A stretch of 64,000 bases of DNA. Origin: Artemia franciscana (lineage: Eukaryota > Arthropoda > Branchiopoda > Anostraca > Artemiidae). This document shows, piece after piece, positions 46,599 to 58,907 of the stretch. The stretch lies in contig NC_088881.1 of the NCBI RefSeq assembly GCF_032884065.1, positions 2,166,001 through 2,230,000 on the forward strand, read 5' to 3'. The notes beneath the pieces were generated by a model. That model did no database searches. It worked only from the letters and a program-made list of their open reading frames with translations, and was not told where the DNA came from. A program made the position numbers and the translations under genes. Numbering within the stretch: the stretch's first letter is position 1; each line of letters opens with the position of its first letter.

Positions 46599-48753
46599 AT
46601 GGCACTTGTGACGAGGCGAGAAGAGCTAAGAGCCAAGAGATCATATGGTATGAGCTCTAACAAAATTCTATGAATCAATAGATTGATTTAAAAAGGAAAA
46701 TAAGAGGCTTAATGCCGGTCAGGACTTAAAATAAGAGCTCTGAGTCACGATGTCCTTCTAAATATCAAAATTCATTAAGATCCGATCACCCACTCGTAAG
46801 TTATAAATACCTAATTTTTTCTAATTTTTCCTCTCCCTTTAGCCCCCCAGATGGTCGAATCTGGGAAAACGACTTTATCAAGTCAAATTGTGCAGCTCCC
46901 TGACACGCCTATCAATTTTCATCGTCCTAGCACGTCCAGAAGCACCAAACTCGCCAAATTCACTGAACCCCTCCCCCAACTCCCCCAAAGAGAGTGAATC
47001 CAGTACGATTCTGTCAATCACGTATCAAGGACATTTGTTTATTCTATCCACCAAGCTTCATCCCGATTCCTACACTCCAAGTTTTTTCCAAGATTTCCCC
47101 CTCCAACTCCCCCCAATGTCAAACGATCTGGTCGGGATTTAAAATAAGAGCTCTGAGACATGAATTCTTTCTAAAAATCAAATTTTATTAAGATCCGATC
47201 ATCTATTCGTAAGATAAAAATACCCCAATTTTCACGTTTTCCAAGAATTCCAGTTTCCCCTTCCAACTCCCCCCAACGTCACAGGATCTGGTCAGAATTT
47301 AAAATAAGAACTTTAAAGCACAAGATCCTTCTAAATATCAAATTTCATTAAGATCTGGTCACCCTTTCGTAAGTGACAAATACCTCAATTTTCAAAATTA
47401 TCCCCCCTCCAATTCCACCAAAGAGAGCAGATCCGGTCTGGTTATGTCAGTCACGTATCTTAGACAGGTTTTTATTCTTCCCATCCAGTTTTATCCTGAT
47501 CTCACCGCCTTAAGTATTTTCTAAGATTTCCGGTCCCCCCCAACTGCCCCCCCCCCAATTACGCTTGATCCGGTTGAGATTTAAAATAAGAGATCTGAGT
47601 TACGAGGTCCTTCTAAATATGAAGTTTCATGAAGATCCGATGACTCATTCGTAAGTTAAAAATACGTCATTTTTTCTTATTTTTAAGAATTAACCCCCCC
47701 CCCCCCCCAATGGATCGGATCCGTTCCAATTATGTAAATCACGTATGTAAGACTTCTGCTTATTTTTCCCACCAAGTTTCATCCCGATCCTTCCGATCTA
47801 AGCGTTTTCCATGATTTTAGGTTCCCCCACCCCAAACTTCCCCCAACGTCACCAGATCCAGTCAAGATTTAAAATAAGAGCTTTGAGACACGATATCCTT
47901 CTAAATATCAAATTTCATTGAGATCCGATAACCCGTTCGTAAGTTAAAAATACCTCATTTTTTCTAATTTTTCAGAATTAACCCCTCCCCCAACTACCCC
48001 AAAGAGAGCGGATCCGTTCCGGTTATGTCAATCATGTATCTAGGACTCGTGATTATTTTTTTCACCAAGTTTCATCCCGATCCCTCCACTCTAAGTGTTT
48101 TTCAAGTTTTAGGTTTCACTCTCCCAACTCCCCCCCCCCAATGTCACCAGATCCGGTCGGGATTTATAATAAGAGCTCTAAGACACGATATCCTTCTAAA
48201 CATCAAATTTCATTGAAATCCGATCACCCGTTCGTAAGTTAAAAATACCTCATTTTTTCTAATTTTTCAGAATTACCCCCCCCCACTACCCCAAAGAGAG
48301 CGGATCCGTTCCGATTATGTCAATCATGTATCTGGGACTTGTGCTTATTTTTCCCATCAAGTTTCATCGCGATCCCTCCACTCTAAGTGTTTTCCAAGAT
48401 TTTAGGTTTCCCCCCTCCAACTCCTCCCAATGTCATCAGATCCGGTCGGGATTTAAAATAAGAGCTCTGAGACACAATATCATTCCAAACATCAAATTTC
48501 ATTAAGATCCCATCACCCATTCATAAGTTAAAAATACTTCATTTTTTCTATTTTTTCCGAATTAACCAGCCCCCACTCCCCCCCCCCCAGATGGTCAAAT
48601 TGGGAAAATGAGCTGGTCCTGTCCCTGATACGCCTGCCAAATTTCATCGTCCTAGCTTACCTGGAAGTGCCTAAAGTAGCAAAACCGGGACCGACAGACA
48701 GACCGACAGAATTGGCGATTGCTATATGTCATTTGGTTAATACCAAGTGCCAT
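46599..48753 (-). mobile_element. Tandem-repeat element, copy 2 (apparently full length)
   Basis: Bounded by ATGGCACTTG (46599-46608) and its inverted form CAAGTGCCAT (48744-48753). The interior is an array of about 290-bp units with C-runs on this strand. Unit landmarks are AAAATAAGAGCTCTGAGACA, CATCAAATTTCATT, GATCCGATCACCC and TCCCGATCC. The last part before the right end reads ACCGACAGACAGACCGACAG. No protein is encoded. Orientation is opposite to the copy at 11.7-13.7 kb. Confidence 0.65.
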
Positions 48754-49829
48754 AAAAACGAGTAAAATACGATTTTTCTTCGTTTAGTCTGGGATTTGAG
48801 TGCAAAGAGTCACGAAATTGTGGTAACTTTTTTTTGTCCATTAAATAATATCCCTGTTTAATGAGAGTTAAGTCCCCCAAACATTCCACCCCTCCTCCTT
48901 CAAGAAACTTCCTGCACAAAGACCCAGTGGCCTGGACCCCTCCCTAAGTTAAAAAAAAATTATTACGGCATGATTAATTTTTCATAAGAAGGAAATATTA
49001 ATGTCGTGTAAATATTGTCGCGTATTCTTTGTTTTTGTTTAACCAGGAACTTCAGTTTTAAGCTATTTCTGGGAGGGTCTCACCCCTTAACCCCCCTCCC
49101 AGCATACGGCCTTGTTCTTGATAAACATACAAGTTTAAATTTGTATCTGATAGCAGCAGTTCCGACCAAAATTTTGCAGCAAGATCACTTTATGTAGTGA
49201 ATTCGTGGAATTGTGTAGTGATTTATGTAGTGACTTTATGTGGTGTAAAAATATGATTTATCATCTTCATATATCGTAAAATTTCTTTCATCTTCTTGTT
49301 AACCATTATTTGAGACTTAAGAGCCGTATGAATTCTGATAATTTGCTATTCATCAATATTTGAGTTTTTTCTAGTAATGTTAGGAATAATCAAATATATA
49401 ACAGTTCAAAATAGGGATGAAACCTTTTAATCGACGTTTTGTTTACTGTCGATTAAAAGGTTTCATCCCTATTTTGAACTGTTATACTTTCGTCATGGAA
49501 AGGCAGTGTGGTCTTCGAAGTTATCTACGTCGAATAATAAAATACTATAAACCGTTTTCGGTTTAAATTTGACTACGTGTCTCTCGTATTCAGGAGGGTT
49601 AGTTCCTTTTTGGAAGTCTCTAGTAGAAAATTTCTTTTATTTTGAAAATAACTCGCATTTTTTCAGATATATGAAAAGAGCTAAAAAAAAAAATTTCTTA
49701 CTCATTGATTATTATTTCCTCTTCAAATTCTTATTACCTATTCCAGTGCTTTCATATTTATCCTTCCTGGAAGAAGCTTATTTAGGTTGTTTCACTTTCC
49801 AATTCGTTTGTGTGTTTCTTTAGTATATT
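48754..49829. other. Non-coding sequence up to the assembly gap
   Basis: Holds one striking feature, the perfect hairpin at 49397-49486 (separate entry). No gene recognised. Confidence 0.4.
49397..49486. repeat. Perfect 39-bp inverted repeat with 12-base loop
   Basis: Bases 49397-49435 are exactly complementary to 49448-49486; the loop is GTTTTGTTTACT. The arms begin TATAACAGTTC and end TTTTAATCGAC. No mismatch in 39 pairs, which means either recent origin or selection on the fold. It could be a tiny MITE, a snap-back copy, or a small-RNA precursor; the sequence alone does not decide. Confidence 0.85.
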
Positions 49830-49929
49830 NNNNNNNNNNNNNNNNNNNNNNNNNNNNNNNNNNNNNNNNNNNNNNNNNNNNNNNNNNNNNNNNNNNNNNN
49901 NNNNNNNNNNNNNNNNNNNNNNNNNNNNN
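49830..49929. other. Assembly gap (100 N)
   Basis: Exactly 100 undetermined bases, a conventional gap size, so the true length is unknown. Confidence 0.99.
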
Positions 49930-49953
49930 TTCATTATTAGTTATTTACATAAG

Positions 49954-50124
49954 CCTGTTTGTATTGTATTAGATTAACGACGCTTCTTGACTACTAACGT
50001 CCCTACGTCAGCCTTGCAGTGACGATTCGATGCAGGACGCAAATGCATTCAGTTGCAGGACGATTCGATCTCTGGGTCCTGTATTACCAAGCTAGGGTCA
50101 AACCCACTGCGCCACCGCAGGACC
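49954..50124 (-). repeat. tRNA-derived SINE, minus-strand copy
   Basis: On the minus strand it reads GGTGGCGCAGTGGGTTTGAC (A-box type) and then AGAGATCGAATCGTCC (B-box type, GATCGAATC). The tail ends in TCGTTAATCTAATACAATAC. The same order occurs at 51627-51770 on the plus strand. Confidence 0.65.
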
Positions 50125-51499
50125 ATAGGCCTGTTTTTCGAATATCTTTCCAACATTTAAATTTCAACCCATAAAATTACGCGTCGATTAGTTGGAACCT
50201 AACAAAAAACTAAACTGATTTTTAAATCTTCAGGTGTTTTCTAGTTTGAATTAAAAGACAAAAATTATTGCTCAGACACCATAAATGTTTTTGCAGTTTA
50301 CCTAATAACCTTAGCGATTCAAAACTGAAAACTATAATTTCAGAAGTTATTTCTTATTTCCATAAGTATTTTTGCAATTCGCATAATAATATTAGCGATT
50401 TTATACAGATTTAATTATAGCAAACATTATATTATTGTATTTACCTTTGCGCAATATATGGTTACAACCTAAGGATATGACGCATTCATCAATCTTGTAC
50501 ATGAAAATACAGTTTTCCGTAAAAAATTGATCCTATTTAAAAAATTATTTTTGTACATTACAAGAGGATTTTACTTACATCAATTTCCTTTAAAATGAGC
50601 CATTAAACAGCTCTCTATGATGTTCCAGTACCACGCAAGCTGCAGAAAAAGGAAGAAGATGCCCTTGAGGCAGAATGTCGTAGTTCAAGCAACTTTTCAT
50701 ATTTTTCAAGCCAATGGATTTAATTACCAAATAAAAATGGAGGTCAAAAGCAAGAGGTATAAGTAAAAGCCGGCTAGTACGCTAGTTGCCGCCACAACAA
50801 CAAAAAAAACCTTTATTTCGAAAAAATTACTTTCATGAGCAGTTATTTATATTAGCCCTTTTGTCTAATATCTTTTCAACATTTAAGTTTCTACCCACAA
50901 AATCACGCGTCGAGTAGTTAGAACTTAACAATAAAACAAACAAATTTTAAATTTTCAGGTTTTTTTCTAGTTTGAATTTAAAAAATTAAAATTATTGCAG
51001 ACACCATATATAGTTCTGTAGTTTAAATAATTAACTTAGGGATTCTGAAATGAAAACTAAAATTAGAATTTATTTTCTATGGAAATAGAGCACAAGAGAT
51101 ACGCACTTTAGAAGTTGAGCCAAAAAAAAGTTTGGCTCCAGGAGACAATTATAACTTTGAAGTGACAGATGAAATAAAACTTTAGTTGATTAAATCGAAC
51201 AAAAACCAAAACTAATTTTTAAATTTTCAGGTATTTTTCTAGTTGAAATCAACATTATTTCTCGGACACCATAAATATTTTTGCAGTTTGCATAATAACA
51301 TAAGCGATTCTATACTGATGTAATTATAGCTAATATAATAATAGTGCATTTAGTTTTAAGCCATATATGGTTACAACCTAAGATTAAGACGTCATTCATC
51401 AATTTTGTACATGAAAATACAATTTTTTGCAAAAATTTACTTCTACTTTAAAAATTATTTTTTTAAATTATAAAGTTTTAAATACATCAATTCCTTTCA

Positions 51500-52490
51500 A
51501 ATGAGCCTTCTTATTCCTTTACCCCCTTACTCACACTATCAGCATATGGCAATTTCGCCATGTTGCAACAATACAATGTTGACTCAGATTTAAGCTGAGA
51601 TGTATGTTTTCCAAAAGAAACAACAGTCCTGTGGTGGCGCAGTGGGTTTGACCTTAGCTTGGTAATACGGGACCCAGAGATCGAATCACGCTGCAGGAAT
51701 GCACTGCAGGACCGACGCAGGGACCATAGTAGTCAAGAAGCGTCGTTAATCTGATACAATACAAAGAAACGACAATGTCAATTCAGTATTTTAGAAAGAA
51801 AATGATTTCCGAAGAAACAAACAAGTTAATTCAAATGGCAATATTTTCATGTTTCAAAAACATAAGGTTGACTCCTTATTTTAGAGAAAAGACATACTTC
51901 CAAAAGAACAGACACAAATCTATTTAACACCACACTCACACTTTCAGCACGTGACAATGTTGTCATGTTGCAACACCATAATGTTAACTCAAATTAAAGA
52001 AAAAGATATACATTTTACAAAAAAATCTATTTACCAGCTAACATTTTCAGAATATGGCAATTTTGACACGTTCCAAAACATATTCGAAAAAAGATACATT
52101 TCCAAAGAAACGCCAAAAATCCTTTTACCAGCTTATTTATATTTTCAACAAACGGAAATATTACCATGTTGCAAAACATGTTGATCCCGTATTTTTGACA
52201 AAGTATATACTTTTAAAAGAGCCGACAGAAATCCTAAATACCAACATACGTTTTTGCATACAGCAATGTTCCCATGTTGCAAAAACATAACGTTAACCCT
52301 GCATTTTTGAAAAAAAAAATTACAAAAGAACCTAAACAGATCCGTTTACCAACTTACTCATATTCTAAGCAAACGGCAATGTTGCCAAGAATTAACATTG
52401 ACTCAGTATTTTAGAAAAAAAAATATATTTCCAAAATGACCTACAAAAATCAATTCACCAGCTTACTTACATTGTCACAACACTTTCAAA
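51500..52490 (+). repeat. Degenerate tandem repeat, about 120 bp, interrupted by the SINE
   Basis: Recurring order of CATGTTGCAA, ATTTTWGAMAAA, an ACATTTCCAAA-like run, then CAAAAATCYNTTTACCAGCTTA and TTTCANCANNNGGCAAT. About seven diverged units are visible. The SINE at 51627 inserted into it. Confidence 0.5.
51627..51770 (+). repeat. tRNA-derived SINE, plus-strand copy
   Basis: GTGGTGGCGCAGTGGG (A-box type), then CTTAGCTTGGTAATACGGGA, AGAGATCGAATCACG (B-box type) and a tail with AAGCGTCGTTAATCTGATAC. It matches the inverted copy beside the gap and the fragment at 3900. Confidence 0.65.
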
Positions 52491-52568
52491 ATTAAAGCTT
52501 TATAAAGGCCTCACGCCTTTAACATTTAGGATCAACTTGTTTTGAACGCCTTTAACATTTAAGATACC

Positions 52569-52800
52569 TCACGCCTTTAAGATCCACTGGTGTAAAACAT
52601 CAAGGTCACAACGAACCTCTGATTGATCATGGATACTAATATTTTCATCTGTCGCAAAACCCTCTGCGAAATCTACTTCAATTTTTGCCAAATCTGAAAA
52701 CGAGAATTTGTTTCCGATTTTTCCAAGAAACGTGTTGTTATTGGCAGGTCCTGAAGAGTTCATCATGTTTTGCTTACTCACCTGCAGAAAGTCCCTGAAA
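52569..52800 (-). other. Candidate minus-strand coding fragment, unassigned
   Basis: The minus strand has a good acceptor-like stretch (TTCTCTCTTTTTCAG) followed by GGACTTTCTGCAG and a GTGAGTAAG donor-like site. The frame then stays open through SSGPANNNTFLGKIGNKFSF, LAKIEVDFAEGFATDEN and CDLDVLHQWILKA to a stop at 52569. The residue mix looks protein-like rather than random. I recognise no family. It could be an exon of an unknown gene or a transposon fragment. Confidence 0.25.
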
Positions 52801-52869
52801 AAGAGAGAACTGAGAACAACCCACAGATTGAGAACAATTGAAAATACCCACATAACAATCGCTCCACTT

Positions 52870-53990
52870 GGGGCTCACTCTTAAGTGAAGTTAGTAGGCC
52901 TACGTATTTCATAAATTGTGTTTAATTTCCACCAAAGTTGGTGTACAAGTTTTTAAGTAACTAATTACAAATAAGAGGCCATACTGTGATTACGGGTATC
53001 GCAAATAGCAAATATCTCACTCTTAAGAAGAGTTATTACATATATCATAAATTGTGCTTGGTTTCCACCAAAGTTGGTATGCGGGGTTTCTCAAGTCAAT
53101 AATTAAGAAAATATGAGGCTATCTTGGATTACAAGCATCGCAAAGCAAAATAAAGCATAAAGAAATTGCTCCTCTTAAATGAAGTAATTAAATATTTCTT
53201 AATTATGTTTGATTCCCGTCAAAGGGTTTTTGAAGTCACTAATTACAAAGATGAGACTAGACTTAATGAGCGCCGTAAACCAAAACAAGGTATGTATCTA
53301 TCGCTCATCTCAAGGCTCACTCTTAAGACGAGTAGGCGCATATTTCGTAAACCGAATTTAATTTCCAAAACGGGGCTTCTGAAGCCACTAGTTACAAATA
53401 TGAGGGTAAATTTTCTATGGGAGAACAAAACAAAACAAAGTAAAACGAAGCAAAACACAGCAAACAGAGTAAAAATACAAAACAAAGTAAAAATAAAGCA
53501 AAACAAAACTTAAATAAAACTTAACAAAACTTAAACAAAATTTAACAAAGCTTAAACAAAACTTAACAAAGCAAAACAAAGCTTAAACAAAACTTATATA
53601 AAAGCAGAATAAAACAAAACTTAAATCGAAACAAAGTAAGAATAAATTGCTCCCCTTAATGCTCACTCTAAGTGGAGTAATTATATGTTTCTTATTTCTA
53701 ATTGATTTCCATTAAAGGGTTTTTAAAGTCACAACTTAGAAAGATCGTACTAGACTTAATGAGCGTCGTAAAGCGAAAAAAAAGTAAAAAGCCACCACTC
53801 CTCTTGAAGCTCACTTTTAAACCGAGTAAGTGGCACAACACTAAAGACAAATACGAGGCTAAACTTACCACAGAAGCATCTTAAAGCAAATCATAGCATA
53901 GAGCTATCGCTACATTTACATCTAGCTTTTCAGTGGAGTTAATACATATTTGATAAATATTGCTGGATTTCTGCCTAAGTAATTGCTCAG
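52870..53990 (+). repeat. Degenerate tandem repeat with CAAAA-rich insertions
   Basis: Units carry GCTCACTCTTAAGNNGAGT, TTTCNTAAATTGTGTTTNNTTTCC, a TTTTTNAAGTCACTAATTAC stretch and AAATATGAGGCTA. They recur roughly every 150-200 bp from 52870. A simple AAAACAAAGC-type run (53425-53635) lies within. Confidence 0.5.
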
Positions 53991-54274
53991 GGTAATCTCA
54001 CGGAGCAAGTTTACGTAGAACCAAGCTCTACTGAGAATTTTATGTAGAACAAAATAGTTCTTTATTAACGAGCCAACTCTGACAACATAAAAAAATGCCG
54101 AACTTGTTGCTTTCTGTCAGCTAGCCTACATTGTATATGAAAAAAAAAACACAAGTACAATATACAAACATACCCTACAGCAATGAGCCCAACTGGCTTG
54201 TCAAATGAAAATGAGTACAATGATCAAAATGAATAACAATGAGAACATAAGTACAACCAGAGCTAAGAGCTCAT

Positions 54275-56350
54275 ATGGCACTTGTGACGAGGCAAGAAGA
54301 GCTAAGAGCCAAGAGATCATATGGTATGAGCTCTAGCAAAATTCTATGAATCAATAGATTGATTTAAAAGGAAAATAAGAGGCTTAATGCCGGTCAGGAT
54401 TTAAAATAAGAGCTCTGAGACACGATGTCCTTCTAAATATCAAAATTCATTAAGATCCGATCACCCACTCGTATGTTATAAATACCTAATTTTTTCTAAT
54501 TTTTCCTCTCCCTTTAGCCCCCAGATGGTCGAATCTGGGAAAACGACTTTATCAAGTCATTTGGTGTAGCTCCCTGACATGCCTAGCAATTTTCATCGTC
54601 TTAGTACGTCCAGATGCACCAAACTCGCCAAATCACTGAACCCCTCCCCCCCAACTCCCCCAAAGAGAGCGAATCCATTACGGTTCCATCAATCACGTAT
54701 CAAGGACATTTGCTTATTCTATCCACCAAGCTTCATCCCGATTCCTCCACTCCAAGCGTTTTCCAATATTTCCCCCTCCAACTCCCCCCAATGTCAAAAG
54801 ATCTGGTCGAGATTTGAAATAAGAGCTCTGAGACATGAATTCCTTCTAAATATCAAATTTCATTAAAATTCGATCACCTATTCGTAAAATAAAAATACCC
54901 CAATTTTCTAGTTTTCCAAGAATTCCGCTTTCCCCCTCCAACTCCCCCCAATGCCACAGGATCTGGTCGGAATTTACAATTAGAGCTTTAAGCAAAAGAT
55001 CCTTCTAAATATCAAAACTCATTAAGATCTGGTCACCCTTTCGTAAGTTACAAATACCTCAATTTTCAAAATTACCTCCCCCCCCCAACTCCACCAAAGA
55101 GAGCAGATCCGATCCGGTTATGTCAGTCACGTACCTTAGACAGGTTCTTATTCTTCCCATCCAGTTTCATCCTGATCTCATCGCTTTAAGTATTTTCTAA
55201 GATTTCCGGTTCCCTTCAACTGCCCCCCCCCCCAAGTACGCTGGATCCGGTTGAGATTTAAAATAAGAGATCTGAGTCACGAGGTCCTTCTAAATATGAA
55301 GTTTCATGAAGATCCGATCACTCCTTCGTAAGTTAAAAATACTTCATTTTTTCTAATTTTTCAGAATTAACCCCCCCCCCCCAATAGAACGGATCCGGTC
55401 CAATTATGCAAATCACGTATCTAAGACTTCTGCTTATTTTTCCAACCAAGTTTGATCCCGATCACTCCAATCTAAGCGTTTTCCATGATTTTAGGTTCCC
55501 CCACCCAAACTCCTCCCAATGCCACCAGATCCGATCGGAACTTAAAATAAGATCTTTGAGACATTATATCTTTCTAAATATCAAATTTCATTGACATCTG
55601 ATCAACCGTGCGTAAGTTAAAATACCTTATTTTTCTAATTTTTCAGAATTAACCCCCCCCCAACTACCCAAAAGAGAGCGGATCCATTCCGGTTATGTCA
55701 ATCATGTATCTAGGACTTGTGCTTATTTTTCCCACCAAGTTTCATCCCGATCCCTCCACTCTAAGTGTTTTCCAAGTCTTAGGTTCCCTCCCCCCCATGT
55801 CACCGGATCTGTTCGGGATTTAAAATAAGAGCTCTGAGACACGATATCCTTCTAAATATCAAATTTCATTGAGATCCGATCACCCGTTCGTAAGTAAAAA
55901 TCCCTCATTTTTTCTAATTTTTCAGAATTAACCACCCCCCCCCCCCCGACTACCCCAAAGAGAGCAGATCTGTTCCGTTTATGTCAATCATGTATCTAGG
56001 ACTTGTGCTTATTTTTCCCACTAAGTTTAATCTCGATCCCTCCACTCTAAGTGTTTTCCAAGGTTTTAGGTTTCCCCCTCCCAAATGTCACCTGATCCGG
56101 TCGGGATTTAAAATAACAGCTCTGAGGTACGATATTCTTCCAAACATCAAATTTCATTAAGATCTGATCAACCGTTCGTAAGTTAAAAATACCTCAATTT
56201 TTCTATTTTTCCGAATTAACGGGCCCCCAACTCCCCCCCCCCCAGATGGTCAAATCGGGAAAAAAAAATTATAATCTAATCTGGTTCGGTCCTTGATACG
56301 CCTGCCAAATTTCATCGTCCTAGCTTACCTGGAAGTGCCCAAAGTACCAA
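54275..56350 (-). mobile_element. Tandem-repeat element, copy 3 (right end lost)
   Basis: Starts with ATGGCACTTG (54275), followed by TGACGAGGCAAGAAGAGCTA as in copy 2, and runs colinear with copy 2 through the unit array to TACCTGGAAGTGCCCAAAGT. There it abuts a fold-back repeat arm near 56352, and the last 100 bp or so including the right inverted end are missing. Confidence 0.65.
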
Positions 56351-56351
56351 T

Positions 56352-58203
56352 TAAAGCTTTTAATTGTTTCAAAAAGCAGAATTGTGGCAAAGAGTCAAAC
56401 TTTAGCGTAAAGAGCGAGGGATTGCGGAGGGGACAACCCATTTCATATACGGAGTAATTTCTGTTCGTTTTAAGTTTTAATGTCGCTCCTTACTTTCAGT
56501 TAAAAAAACTAGTTTTTTTTATGTGATTTCTGAACGTTTTTGAATTAATGCATGTTTGATTTTGACTCTCCACACGTAAACTATTCAAATGAAATTGGCA
56601 TATTAATTCCTTTTTTGGCTAAATGGCTTTCTCTTAGTTTTGATCATACGATTTTCAGAAATATGGGATGGGGAAGGAGGCCTAGTTGCCATGCAATTTT
56701 TCGGTTACATAAAAAGGCAAGTATTAATTTTAATTTTAACGAATTTTTTTATTAGCAAAAAATATACGTAACTTTAGAATTAACTTACGTAACAAACTTT
56801 TATATTCTTTAATTTTTATTATGTATATGAGGGGGTTTGTACCCTCGTTAATACCTCCTTCTTTACACTAAATCGTAAGTTTTGTCCCAATTCTTTAAGA
56901 ATGACCCCTGAATCAGAAAGCCCGTAGAATAAATAGTTGAAATTACTAAAAATACTTTAGCATAAAGAGCAAGGTATTTATCTCCTCCTAAATACCTCGC
57001 TCTTTATGCTAAAGTATTTTTAGAACCCCTCATATGCGTAATAATCTCTGTTCGTTTTAAGCTTCAATGCTATTTCTTCCTTTCATTTGAAAAAACGTTT
57101 TCATGTTTATTTTTCATTGTTTTCTTATAGTAATGCTAGAGAATCCTGCGCCCTTTTCATTGAATTTTTCTTCCCCCATGACAGATTCCTCCAAGGAAAG
57201 ATCCTCCAACATAGCCCCCTCTCCTCAGCCCCACCCCCAAACAAAAACAATCCCCCTGAAAACGTCTGTACACTTCCCAATAACCATTACTATATGTAAA
57301 CACTGGTCAAAGTTTGTAACTTGCAGCCCCTCCCCCAGGGATTGTGGGGGAGTAAGTCATCCCCAAAGACATAGTTATTATGGTTTTTGACTATGCTGAA
57401 CAAAATGGCTATCTCAAAACTTTGATCCGTTGACTTTGGGAAAAAAATTAGCGTGGGAGGGGGCCTAGATGCCCTCCAATTTTTTTGGTCACTTTAAAAT
57501 TGCACACTTTTTATTTGGAATGCAATCTTTTATACCTCCGAGGTGATGCACAAGCTTTGGCAGCCCTGCGCGTGCAAATTTTTTGACTTGCACTTTGTTT
57601 TTTTTTAGCAAAAATCACTTTTTTTACCTTTATTTGCACTCTTTTTCACGTCTGTGGTTGGCAACCATGCTTCAAAGCATTTCAGTTTTAGCACGATTAT
57701 TTTGTTTTTCGCCTATTCTGCCAACCGCAACTCGCGCAACCTAACCGCAACCTTCCATTTCGCCAACCGCAACTCGCGATTAGTCTATACAGCAAAGACC
57801 TTTGGACCAACCTTAAGGAGAAATTATGGGACCAACCTGGAATCAGTTGTAGCCAAATTATCTGGTTTACCACGCCTCACAATTCACGATTAGCCTATTC
57901 ATGACCTTTGGACCAACCTTACTGGGAAATTATGTAACCAAACTGGAATAAGTTGTAGCCAAATTATCTTGTTTGCCAAGCAACTCGCGATTAGTCTATT
58001 CGACAAAGACCTTTGGAACAACCTTATGGGGAAATTATGGAACAAACCTGGAATCAGTTGTAGCCAAATTAGCGTGGGAGGGGGCCTAGATACCCTCCAA
58101 TTTTTTTGGTCACTTAAAAAGGGCACTAGAACTTTTCATTTCCGTTAGAATGAGCCCTCTTGCGACATTCTTGGACCACTTGGTCGATACGATGACCCCT
58201 GGG

Positions 58204-58235
<32 letters not shown>

Positions 58236-58593
58236 ATGCACCCGTGATTTGTCTTCTGGCAAAAAATACAAAATTCCACATTTTTGTAGATAGGAGCTTG
58301 AAACTTCTTCAGCAGGGTTCTCTGATACGCTGAATCTGATTGTGTCATTTTCGCTAAGATCCTACGACTTTTAGGGGGTGTTTCCCCCTATTTTCCTAAA
58401 TAAGGCAAATTTTCTCAGGTTCGTAACTTTTGATGGGTAAGACTAAACTTGATGAAACTTAAATATTTAAAATCAGCATTAAAATGCGATTCTTTTGATG
58501 TAGCTATTGATATCAAAATTCAATTTTTTAGAGTTTTGGTTACTATTGAGCCGGGTCGCTCCTTACTACAGTTCGTTACCACGAACTGTTTGA
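56352..58593. repeat. Fold-back repeat family, cluster 5, with an insertion
   Basis: Single arm with GTAAAGAGCGAGGGATTGC, then a fold-back at about 56943-57022. The body is colinear with cluster 3 and ends in GAGCCGGGTCGCTCCTTACT and the terminal palindrome near 58590. It is interrupted at 57495-58065 by satellite-related DNA. A run of about 31 A lies at 58204-58234. Confidence 0.7.
57495..58065 (+). repeat. Satellite-related insertion (571 bp)
   Basis: Matches the start of the large array at 60.69 kb: TGCACACTTTTYATTTGGAA, CTCCGAGGTGATGCACAAGC, GTTGGCAACCATGCTTC and then a few 110-bp monomers. A 50-bp piece of the host repeat lies on both sides (57445-57494 and 58066-58115, one mismatch). 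Confidence 0.75.
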
Positions 58594-58717
58594 TACGATT
58601 TAATTTAAAACTAAAAATTTAGCATGAACATTTTTGAAGGAGTTTTCACTATTTTGTGTCTATAGAAAAGAATGACATGATTTGCACAGTATTAAGCGAC
58701 CAACTGGTTTCAAAGCC

Positions 58718-58795
58718 TTGCGGTGATCGGGATTGAACCTGAAACCCCTTATCGGTAGTTACGGCTAGCTCCATTAGACCACCACAAGGCAAAAA
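58718..58795 (-). tRNA. tRNA-like sequence 1 (probable pseudogene or SINE head)
   Basis: The minus strand reads CCTTGTG, then GGTCTAATGGAGC (A-box type), GTTCAATCCC (B-box type) and CGCAAGG. The outer seven bases pair (one G-T wobble), but the T-arm is poorly paired. It does not look like a working tRNA. Confidence 0.35.
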
Positions 58796-58823
58796 TTATT
58801 AGATATTTTGTTAAGAAACACGT

Positions 58824-58899
58824 TCCTTACGACACGCAGGATTGAAGTTGCAACCCTTTGATCAGGATGCGCAGCTTTATCCACTACGTCATCGCAAGG
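58824..58899 (-). tRNA. tRNA-like sequence 2 (probable pseudogene or SINE head)
   Basis: The minus strand begins CCTTGCGATGACGTAGTGG (acceptor plus A-box type) and ends CTTCAATCC...CGTAAGG. The acceptor arms pair with one wobble. The anticodon arm is not convincing. Confidence 0.35.
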
Positions 58900-58907
58900 T
58901 AAAAAGT

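Noticed and set aside
46888-48505. Repeated frames with FHPDPSTLSVFQ-like peptides (also 54579-55594)
   Set aside because: They recur with each unit of the tandem-repeat element and differ in frame and stops.
53166-53513. 115-codon frame ending in KTKQSKTKQNTANRVK-like sequence
   Set aside because: Its second half is a CAAAA-rich simple repeat and the first half belongs to a degenerate tandem repeat.
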